Below are positions 1-4,584 of a stretch of 5,145 bases of DNA, one piece after another. A model generated the notes under the pieces. It ran no database searches, was not told the origin of the DNA, and worked only from the letters and a program-made list of their open reading frames with translations. The position numbers were made by a program, and so were the translations under genes. Source of the DNA: Trichodesmium sp. jk18x7bins.61 (lineage in GTDB: Bacteria; Cyanobacteriota; Cyanobacteriia; Cyanobacteriales; Microcoleaceae); the NCBI GenBank assembly GCA_022822685.1, contig JAJEAQ010000329.1, forward strand, positions 1 through 5,145. Direction: 5' to 3'. Each line of letters begins with the position of its first letter. Within the stretch, counting starts at the first letter, position 1.

Positions 1-109
1 TAGAAGCCTAAAACCTATGTATGGCATTTTTTCAAGATTTTAAAGCTTTAAATTTTTTAGACTAAGAACTGCAAGTAGGCACTAAATTTCGGCTTCTCTA
101 GTTTTAAGC

Positions 110-227
110 CTAGTTGCAAATAATCCTGGATCAAAGAAAGTTATTGCTGGCTAGTTGCAAATAACCCAGGCTCAGTTGCAGAATAATTCTGGCTGAAACA
201 GAAATCTAGTTGCAATTAATACAGGCC
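110..227 (+). repeat. Four degenerate copies of a 22-nt repeat
   Basis: The unit reads roughly CTAGTTGCAAATAAYCCWGG plus two more bases. Copies start at 110, 151, 172 and 206, so spacing is irregular (41, 21 and 34 nt). The second and third copies abut; the others are separated by 12 to 19 nt of unrelated sequence. Divergence is several bases per copy. TTATTGCTGG (141-150) and TTATTCCTGG (near 261-270) look like further half-copies. Each unit is mostly conserved in CTAGTTGCA and the distal CCTGG/CCAGG/TCTGG part, as expected for a decaying tandem-like repeat common in cyanobacterial intergenic DNA. A binding-site cluster is possible but unsupported. Confidence 0.7.
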
Positions 228-347
228 GAAATTGTTCCTTATTGCTTTACTGAAGCTTTCTTATTCCTGGTCGCTACAAATACAAATAATTCGTATATTA
301 CATTTTTTAGTTATAAACAGTGTATGTACTATTGCACTATAGTTTTA

Positions 348-394
348 ATATTATGTTCGCTTAATTACCTATAGTGTTTTATCGAACATAATAT
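348..394. repeat. 12-bp inverted repeat with 23-nt spacer
   Basis: ATATTATGTTCG (348-359) is the exact reverse complement of CGAACATAATAT (383-394). A second inverted pair is interleaved with it: CACTATAG (335-342) and CTATAGTG (369-376). Two overlapping dyads in about 60 bases could be an operator-like site, a small RNA stem or the remains of a miniature element. There is no U-tract typical of a factor-independent terminator. Confidence 0.6.
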
Positions 395-413
395 AACTGA
401 CTATATATAGCAG

Positions 414-548
414 TCGCCAGAGCAGTTAGGACATAGAATAGAAATAGTATTTTATAGATAGAGATCTCGCCTAATAATGGCCCTACCCTCTAGTTAATAT
501 CTAGAAAATTTTGATTGCTGACGAGATGCCATTGAGTATGTCTGGCGA
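414..548 (+). ncRNA. Candidate structured RNA element upstream of recJ
   Basis: Three inverted repeats are nested around a common centre. TCGCCAGA (414-421) pairs with TCTGGCGA (541-548). ATCTCG (464-469) pairs with CGAGAT (522-527). TCTAG (489-493) pairs with CTAGA (501-505) around a 7-nt loop. A further pair, TAGGAC (427-432) and GTCCTA (554-559), crosses the outer stem with the same 5-nt offset on both sides, a pseudoknot-like order. No known RNA family is recognised. The stems are separated by long unpaired stretches, so the fold may be fortuitous or the remnant of a mobile repeat; strand is assumed from recJ. Confidence 0.25.
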
Positions 549-559
549 TTAGCGTCCTA

Positions 560-580
560 TTTCATGTAGCGTAGCTAAAA
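560..580 (+). repeat. Partial family B palindromic repeat
   Basis: TTTCATGTAGCGTAGCTAAAA matches the family B repeat found at 3524-3547, 3699-3720, 3865-3886 and 4544-4584 (TTTCATGTAGCTTTAGCTAAAA), with the central TTT replaced by a single G. It lies about 110 bases upstream of the recJ start. It shows that the same family occurs on both sides of recJ, not only in the intron remnant. Confidence 0.65.
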
Positions 581-598
581 CCCTCTTGGCGGTTGCTA

Positions 599-604
599 TA
601 TAAT
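599..604 (+). promoter_or_regulatory. Possible -10 box for recJ
   Basis: TATAAT is a perfect match to the primary sigma factor -10 consensus and lies about 83 bases before the ATG at 687. The expected -35 position (about 576-581) reads TAAAAC, a poor match, so this would be a -10-dependent cyanobacterial promoter. Such hexamers arise easily in DNA this AT-rich. Confidence 0.25.
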
Positions 605-686
605 ATCTTTGTGTAAGAGATGTAATAATAGAAGGTTTAAGTAGACATACTACTAGTTCGTTAGAAGGCCGTTGCCTGATAATACG

Positions 687-2873
687 ATGGAAAACAAATT
701 TCACTCCCAAGCAAGACAACATTTCGGCTGTCGCCGACATGAAACATGTTTCGACGACAGCCGAAAAAAGCTACCTAACCAAAGGTGGCTAATATATCCA
801 GAGGAACCAGAAAAAACTAAACAACTAGCTAAAACTTTTAATATATCTCCCCTCATAGCTCAGACACTGATTAACCGCAATCTCTCTACTATAGAAAAAG
901 CACAAGCATTTTTAGATCCTGAGTCAATGACATTACCTTTACCATTAGAGGAATTTCCTGACTTAACTATCAGCCTAAATCTATTAGAAGCTACAATTTC
1001 CCAAAAACAAAAAATTGCTATCTGTGGTGATTATGATGCAGATGGAATGACTAGCACTGCTTTATTGTTGCGAACGCTCCAACACTTAGGAGCAAAAGTT
1101 GACTATGCTATCCCCAGTCGTATGCAAGAAGGTTATGGTATCAATCAACGCATCGTCGAAGAATTCTACCAAGAAGGAGTCAGCCTCATCCTCACGGTAG
1201 ATAATGGTATTGCAGCTCATGCTCCCATTAGGAGAGCGCGAGAACTTGGTATAAATGTTATTATCACAGACCATCACGATATTCCGACTAACTTACCGCC
1301 TGCTAATGCTATCCTCAACCCCAAACTCATTTCAGAAACTTCTCCCTATCGTGATGTAGCTGGAGTGGGAGTTGCCTATATTTTAGCACTTTCTCTAGCC
1401 CAACGTTTTTCGGCCAAAAAAGGGAAAACTCAAGGTTTAACGAAGTCACTGTTAGAATTATTTACCCTTGGTACAATTGCTGACCTAGTGCCCTTAACTG
1501 GAGTAAACCGTCGGTGGGTAAAACGAGGCTTGCAACTTTTACCTCACTCTCAATTAAAAGGAGTCCAAGCATTAATTCAAGTAGCTGGTTGCAGAGCCAG
1601 AGAACAAGAAAATTTACAACATGTCGGCGACAGGCTCAAAACAAACCGTCAAAAATCCCTTAAACCTGACGATATAGGCTTTCGCCTCGGCCCGATAATT
1701 AATGCAGTAGGGCGTATCGGCTCGCCGCAAATTGTGATTGAACTTTTGACGACTAATGATATGGGAATAGCTTTAGAAAGGGCAATGCAATGTAAAGAAA
1801 TTAATCAAAAGCGACAACAGTTATGTGAAGAAATCGAGCAGGAGGCGATCGCTTGGTGCGAGTCAAATCAGATAATTTTACAGCAGAAACGCGTATTAGT
1901 GGTTGTGCAATCAGGATGGCATCATGGCGTTATCGGTATTGTTGCTTCCCGATTGGTGGAGCGTTATGGGATGCCTGTGTTTATTGGAACTTATGAAGAA
2001 GACAAGCACAACATAATTCGTGGCTCGGCACGGGGAATTCCTGAATTTAATGTTTTTGAAGCCCTGCAATTTTGTGATGATTTGTTAGAAAAATATGGTG
2101 GTCATCAAGCAGCAGGTGGTTTTTCTTTGTCTGCACAAAATTTAGATAAATTTAGCTCTCGTTTAAGTGAATTTGCTCATCAATGTTTAGAAATTAAACA
2201 CCTGAAACCTTTAGTTAATATTGATGCTCAAGCAGATTTTCAGGATATTAATTTTGATTTATATCGTCAAATAGACTTACTTCATCCTTGCGGAATGGAA
2301 AATAAACCTCCTGTTTTTTGGACAAGGAATGTACGAGTTTCCGAACAAAGAATTGTGGGGAAAAGACATATTAAATTAACTTTAATTCAAGGAGAAATAA
2401 TGGGAGCGATAGAACATCCGTATGCGAAAGCAATCGCTTGGCGTTATGCTTCATATTTTCCTTTTCCGACCGTTTTAGATATTGCTTATAAATTGCGAGA
2501 AAATAATTGGAATGGTAAAAGTAGTATTGAGTTAGAATTAGTTGGATTACGTTTGCCGTTGAACCATCACGCCGACATGAATACGTACGTAATGCCTAAC
2601 ATTGGGTCAGTTTATAATGATCAACCCGCCTTGCCTAAAAAAGCAGAATTTTATTACAATGGTTGCCCATACACCTGTAGTATTTCTCAATTGGAAGATG
2701 TACAAGAGTTAAGAATTAGAAATTATCGTGGCGAAGTTTTAGCAATTCAAAAGGGACAAAAAATAGGTTTGTTAGGTAAAACTCGTAATGATGCTAAACA
2801 AGTTAATGTTTGTGAGGCTCATTTTTTTAATTTAATTAAAGCGGCGATGGATGCGTTAAAATTAACAGAATAA
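687..2873 (+). CDS. recJ: Single-stranded-DNA-specific exonuclease RecJ
   Basis: RecJ degrades single-stranded DNA 5' to 3' in the cytoplasm for RecF-pathway recombination, mismatch repair and base-excision repair. The 728-residue product carries the DHH phosphoesterase motifs in order: DYDADG (115-120), VDNG (near 171-174), DHH (195-197), LGTIADLVPL, GFRLGP followed by NAVGRIG (331-345), the SGWHHGVIGIVASRL segment, and the DHHA1 motif GGHQAAGG (471-478). An OB-fold region and a C-terminal domain follow. Metal-binding Asp/His residues are all present, so it is probably active. The start must be at or before 687: an in-frame stop lies at 654-656, and no start codon occurs between 687 and the conserved LPNQRWL at residue 29. 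A TTG at 672 is the alternative; AGAAGG (663-668) is badly spaced for both. It is long for the family (E. coli RecJ is about 577 residues), partly because of palindromic-repeat insertions at residues 12-27, around 312-317 and perhaps 628-632. It appears to be monocistronic. Confidence 0.96.
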   Translation: MENKFHSQARQHFGCRRHETCFDDSRKKLPNQRWLIYPEEPEKTKQLAKTFNISPLIAQTLINRNLSTIEKAQAFLDPESMTLPLPLEEFPDLTISLNLLEATISQKQKIAICGDYDADGMTSTALLLRTLQHLGAKVDYAIPSRMQEGYGINQRIVEEFYQEGVSLILTVDNGIAAHAPIRRARELGINVIITDHHDIPTNLPPANAILNPKLISETSPYRDVAGVGVAYILALSLAQRFSAKKGKTQGLTKSLLELFTLGTIADLVPLTGVNRRWVKRGLQLLPHSQLKGVQALIQVAGCRAREQENLQHVGDRLKTNRQKSLKPDDIGFRLGPIINAVGRIGSPQIVIELLTTNDMGIALERAMQCKEINQKRQQLCEEIEQEAIAWCESNQIILQQKRVLVVVQSGWHHGVIGIVASRLVERYGMPVFIGTYEEDKHNIIRGSARGIPEFNVFEALQFCDDLLEKYGGHQAAGGFSLSAQNLDKFSSRLSEFAHQCLEIKHLKPLVNIDAQADFQDINFDLYRQIDLLHPCGMENKPPVFWTRNVRVSEQRIVGKRHIKLTLIQGEIMGAIEHPYAKAIAWRYASYFPFPTVLDIAYKLRENNWNGKSSIELELVGLRLPLNHHADMNTYVMPNIGSVYNDQPALPKKAEFYYNGCPYTCSISQLEDVQELRIRNYRGEVLAIQKGQKIGLLGKTRNDAKQVNVCEAHFFNLIKAAMDALKLTE
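722..766. repeat. Family A palindrome inside recJ (copy 1)
   Basis: TTTCGGCTGTCG (722-733) and CGACAGCCGAAA (755-766) are perfect reverse complements. Between them GAAACATGTTTC (741-752) is itself a perfect 12-bp palindrome. The element shares TTTCGGCTGTCGCCGACATG with the intergenic copies at 3013-3037 and 3095-3136. It is translated in frame as residues 12-27 of RecJ, just before the conserved N-terminal domain, and no alternative start codon would exclude it from the protein. Confidence 0.9.
1620..1637 (-). repeat. Family A half-element inside recJ (copy 2)
   Basis: Read on the minus strand this is GAGCCTGTCGCCGACATG. It matches 17 of 18 bases with 2932-2949, just after the recJ stop codon. 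It encodes residues 312-317 inside a segment (about residues 304-323) that lies between the conserved core and the SLKPDDIGFRLGP motif. From memory of the family this linker is shorter in other cyanobacterial RecJ proteins. The second arm of the palindrome is missing or diverged. Confidence 0.65.
1845..1852. repeat. HIP1 octamer
   Basis: GCGATCGC is the highly iterated palindrome of many cyanobacterial genomes. It lies inside recJ and supports a cyanobacterial origin. Only one copy was seen in the window. Confidence 0.8.
2570..2591 (+). repeat. Possible degenerate family A fragment in recJ (copy 3)
   Basis: CGCCGACATGAA (2570-2581) is identical to the core of copy 1 (732-743) and is followed by the palindrome TACGTACGTA (2582-2591). 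It falls at residues 628-632, in a poorly conserved segment between LVGLRLP and EFYYNG that appears lengthened relative to other cyanobacterial RecJ proteins. The flanking arms are not recognisable, so this could be chance. Confidence 0.35.
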
Positions 2874-2931
2874 ATCTAACAAATTATCTGATTCAATTTT
2901 GTCTGAAAAAAAATGATACAATTATAAGATG

Positions 2932-2949
2932 GAGCCTGTCGCCCACATG
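2932..2949 (+). repeat. Family A half-element after recJ
   Basis: GAGCCTGTCGCCCACATG is the variant form of family A, one base different from the reverse complement of 1620-1637 inside recJ. CGCCCACATG also matches the reverse complement of the right arm of the copy at 3095-3136, where CATGTGGGCG is found. No matching second arm was seen nearby. Confidence 0.7.
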
Positions 2950-3012
2950 GATAGGAAATGTGCTTCCTTACTGCCATGAAGTAGATGGGAACTTCCCTCA
3001 TTTCAGAGCATT

Positions 3013-3037
3013 TTTCGGCTGTCGCCGACAGCCGAAA
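3013..3037. repeat. Family A perfect 25-bp palindrome
   Basis: TTTCGGCTGTCG (3013-3024) and CGACAGCCGAAA (3026-3037) are perfect reverse complements around a single central C. These are the same 12-bp arms as copy 1 in recJ, here with the central CATGAAACATG part absent. It would form a GC-rich hairpin in either RNA strand, but no T-run follows, so a terminator role is not indicated. Confidence 0.9.
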
Positions 3038-3094
3038 TTCCTTTCAGTGCATCCGCAACCTGTTGCCCGTTTGCGTTTTCAGGGAACATCGCGA

Positions 3095-3136
3095 TTCCGG
3101 CTGTCGCCGACATGAACATGTGGGCGACAGCCGAAA
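3095..3136. repeat. Family A full palindrome with central ACATG hairpin
   Basis: The arms 3095-3108 and 3123-3136 pair with one mismatch, and ACATG (3110-3114) pairs with CATGT (3117-3121) around AA. The left half shares GGCTGTCGCCGACATGAA with copy 1 in recJ. It is the most complete full-length hairpin of the family in the window, about 42 nt. Confidence 0.9.
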
Positions 3137-3235
3137 GCAAATTTTTACCTGACTCAGCAAACCCAGTTGTCCTTTTAGGAGCCGTTTTATAACTTTTCAA
3201 CGGTGTCTTACCTTTTAGACAATTCCCCCAAACAT

Positions 3236-3306
3236 CCACCAGGAAAGTACTGCCCCTCCTGTTGCCGTGTTATCAGCACGGTGCCTCACTTTTTGGCCTC
3301 TGGTGG
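3236..3306. other. Nested stem-loop region
   Basis: CCACCAG (3236-3242) pairs with CTGGTGG (3300-3306). Inside it CCGTG (3265-3269) pairs with CACGG (3277-3281) around a 7-nt loop. The location just 3' of the intron on the intron strand could make it the insertion target, since many bacterial group II introns sit next to stem-loops. This is inference; no terminator T-run was seen. Confidence 0.35.
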
Positions 3307-3339
3307 AAACAGGAAGATGGAGGAATTGAACCCCATCGG

Positions 3340-3414
3340 GTCAGGTGGCCGACCCCAGTCGGAGCTTTCAGGTCGCGCGACAGGCTCAATCAGGATTACT
3401 CCTGTTCCCTCCCC
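3340..3414 (-). ncRNA. Group II intron domain VI, interrupted
   Basis: Read on the minus strand, GGGAACAGGA pairs with TCCTGATT around GTAA (3399-3396), leaving A at 3390 bulged where the branch-point adenosine is expected. After TT, the 3' strand should continue with pyrimidines. Instead 41 nt of palindromic repeat (3387-3347) intervene, and then CCTGACCC resumes, which can pair with the GGG runs of the 5' strand. The best reading is a domain VI split by a repeat insertion beside the branch point. The exact 3' splice site is uncertain. Confidence 0.45.
3347..3387. repeat. Composite palindromic repeat within domain VI
   Basis: The element has two modules on the plus strand. The first is a hairpin CCGAC-CCCA-GTCGG (3349-3362) continuing into GGAGCTTTC. 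The second is a family A variant: TTCAGGTCGCGCGACAGGC (3367-3385), centred on the palindrome GTCGCGCGAC, then TC. These 19 nt recur exactly, in inverted orientation, at 3762-3780. The AGTCGGAGCTTTC part (3357-3369) recurs at 3509-3521 beside a family B palindrome. Confidence 0.8.
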
Positions 3415-3417
3415 TTT

Positions 3418-3451
3418 GAACCGTGGGTGACAGTTTCCCATCACAGGGCTC
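3418..3451 (-). ncRNA. Group II intron domain V
   Basis: Domain V is the catalytic hairpin of group II introns, and this copy has the canonical 34-nt length. On the minus strand it starts GAGCC and ends GGTTC, so the basal stem and the AGC catalytic triad are intact. A GAAA tetraloop closes the distal stem (GATGG/CTGTC). Compared with the consensus, positions 6/29 are C-C and 9/26 are U-C, both unpaired, which fits mild decay. It follows the pseudogene stop codon by 16 bases, as in intact introns. Confidence 0.85.
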
Positions 3452-3497
3452 AAGCCTTACGAACAGCTCAACAATTCTGGGTTTTTGAATGTACCTG

Positions 3498-3551
3498 TAG
3501 GCGACAAGAGTCGGAGCTTTCTGATGTAGCTTTAGCTAAAGCTACATGAAT
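3498..3551 (-). repeat. In-frame 54-nt composite insertion in the HNH domain
   Basis: In intact intron proteins the HNH end reads roughly HxxCHxQVHSKTQ. Here 18 extra codons separate the final Cys-His (3557-3552) from QVHSKTQNC. The insertion contains the perfect 24-bp palindrome ATGTAGCTTTAGCTAAAGCTACAT (3524-3547, family B) and then GAAAGCTCCGACT, a 13-nt module also found at 3357-3369. The reading frame is preserved across it. The exact left edge may differ by a codon. Confidence 0.75.
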
Positions 3552-3698
3552 ATGACACCCTCTGTGCATATGGCTCAGATTCTCCTTGTCATCAGTTCCT
3601 CCTTCCTTCACAGGTACTATGTGATGGGTTTCTATTTCTTCGGAATTGAATCGGCTATCTCCACAAATCAGGCATTTCCAGTTTTGGTAAGGGACAAG

Positions 3699-3720
3699 TT
3701 TTAACTAAAGCTACATGAAA
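3699..3720 (-). repeat. Family B copy between maturase and HNH domains
   Basis: On the minus strand this reads TTTCATGTAGCTTTAGTTAAAA, one base from the copy at 3865-3886 (C to T in the centre). It follows WEKGSKY of the maturase and creates a TAA stop (3701-3703). The HNH domain continues in another frame from QNWKCLIC, so this insertion disrupts the frame. Confidence 0.85.
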
Positions 3721-3761
3721 CATATTTAGAACCTTTTTCCCAGTAGTTTTTCCCTTGTTTC

Positions 3762-3780
3762 GCCTGTCGCGCGACCTGAA
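3762..3780 (-). repeat. Family A variant in the maturase C-terminal region
   Basis: This is an exact 19-nt inverted copy of 3367-3385, centred on GTCGCGCGAC (3766-3775). In the pseudogene frame it encodes HIQVARQA between DWLKR and KQGKNYWEKG, which are contiguous or nearly so in intact intron maturases. The insertion is therefore about seven in-frame codons. Confidence 0.8.
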
Positions 3781-3864
3781 TGTGTAGGCGTTTTAGCCAG
3801 TCTTCATGGAGTAAAGGGTCGTCTGGACTTGATTGGAATTTGACTTGAGCAGGGAGCCTCCCTG

Positions 3865-3886
3865 TTTTAGCTAAAGCTACATGAAA
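3865..3886 (-). repeat. Family B copy in the maturase region
   Basis: The minus strand reads TTTCATGTAGCTTTAGCTAAAA, the consensus of family B. It encodes FHVALAK in frame directly after AKRRHP. It lies at the point where some 45 residues normally found before SPDDP are missing, so insertion and deletion may be linked. The frame is maintained across the junction. Confidence 0.85.
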
Positions 3887-4543
3887 GGGATGCCGTCTTT
3901 TCGCCCAACTATAGAGGTATTGCCATATTCTATGACTGATATAGTTGAAGGTTTCTTTACTAATTACTCCTCTGTAATAGTTGGCAAAACCTCTGAGAAG
4001 CGGGTTTAGTTTGCCAATGACTTGTTCTTGGGTGCTAGCTTTCATTTCTGATACTTATCATTCTATCTTTTTACAGAAAGCTAACACTTTTTCTTTTTGA
4101 GGTTTTATTAATAATTTACTGTTGTCATGGCGAAGATTAAACCCTAAAAAGTTGAATCTGTCATTGATATGAACAATCTTTGTCTTCTCAGTACTGATTG
4201 AGAGTCCCCTTTCTGATCACCATTGCTTGATTTGGATTACTGTCTCTTCCCAGGATTCCTTGTCCTTGGCTGTGATGATAAAATCATCCCCATACCTGAT
4301 GATGCCTGGCTTTGGGTTTTTTTCTTTTATATGTTTTTCCTACCCGTGCCGCCCTATATTTGTTAATAATTTGCTCATCACACTACCTTGTGGAGTACCT
4401 GTTTCTGTGGGATTGTATATCCCTTTGTCATTAGGGAAACTCCTCTGAAAGAGGCTAAATCCTGCTTTTAACCATCCCTCAATTAGTTCCTTTTTTGGAG
4501 TGTTAATTGTGTTGAGGATGGTTTCTTGAAATGGTTGAGCCTG

Positions 4544-4584
4544 AAGCTACATGTTTTAGCTAAAACATGTAGCTTTAGCTAAAA
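4544..4584. repeat. Family B copy with a perfect 32-bp palindrome in the RT core
   Basis: Positions 4544-4575 form a perfect 32-bp palindrome centred on TTTTAGCTAAAA, with arms AAGCTACATG and CATGTAGCTT. AAAACATGTAGCTTTAGCTAAAA (4562-4584) overlaps it as a further family B unit. The element is preceded by GAGCCTG (4537-4543), the same leader seen in family A copies. It splits the RT between LKGFF and the ETILNTI segment and shifts the frame. Confidence 0.9.

Larger units (their letters stand above)
1..671. other. Non-coding region upstream of recJ
   Basis: No credible coding region was seen on either strand in this roughly 670-base AT-rich stretch. It holds a 14-bp perfect palindrome TTTAAAGCTTTAAA (39-52), four degenerate 22-nt repeats, a 12-bp inverted repeat, a set of nested inverted repeats and one partial copy of a palindrome family that recurs at the other end of the window. 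The gene to the left of the window is not visible. The region must carry the recJ promoter, because nothing upstream could be co-transcribed with recJ within the window. Confidence 0.75.
2874..3334. other. Gene-free spacer between recJ and the intron
   Basis: No recognisable gene lies here. A 79-codon minus-strand frame (3239 to 3003, GTG start) is open but matches no family I know, and about a third of it is palindrome sequence. The spacer carries three family A repeats (2932, 3013, 3095), a small palindrome GGGAACTTCCC (2987-2997) and a stem-loop region (3236-3306). A T-poor dyad after the recJ stop (about 2879-2902) is too weak and lacks a U-tract, so no recJ terminator can be assigned with confidence. 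If the intron 3' end is near 3340, the right part of this spacer is its 3' exon, which may be non-coding. Confidence 0.6.

Noticed and set aside
110..227. CRISPR array
   Set aside because: The repeats are too degenerate, some abut without spacers, spacing is irregular and no cas gene is present.
549..1277. Minus-strand frames at 549-740 and 1086-1277
   Set aside because: The first is mostly non-coding DNA plus repeat sequence, and the second lies opposite the conserved DHH motifs of RecJ. Neither resembles a protein family.
2876..2905. Factor-independent terminator after recJ
   Set aside because: The ACAAA/TTTGT dyad is AT-rich, contains a bulge and is not followed by a T-run.
2950..3000. 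Possible IS200/IS605-type element end (GAAGTAGATGGGAACTTCCC)
   Set aside because: It is vaguely similar to the hairpin ends of TnpB elements, but no TnpA or TnpB remnant is present in the window.
3315..3340. tRNA T-arm-like sequence GGGGTTCAATTCC on the minus strand
   Set aside because: The stem has a mismatch and a wobble, and no acceptor, D or anticodon arms could be found around it.
3203..3549. Two plus-strand open frames (3203-3430 and 3262-3549)
   Set aside because: They lie antisense to intron domains V/VI and the HNH coding end, have no recognisable domains and are explained by those features.
4055..4342. Stop-codon readthrough or recoding in the intron protein, given that one frame is otherwise continuous over about 280 codons
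   Set aside because: The stops are of all three types, and frameshifts and repeat insertions occur elsewhere in the gene, so simple pseudogene decay is the better explanation.
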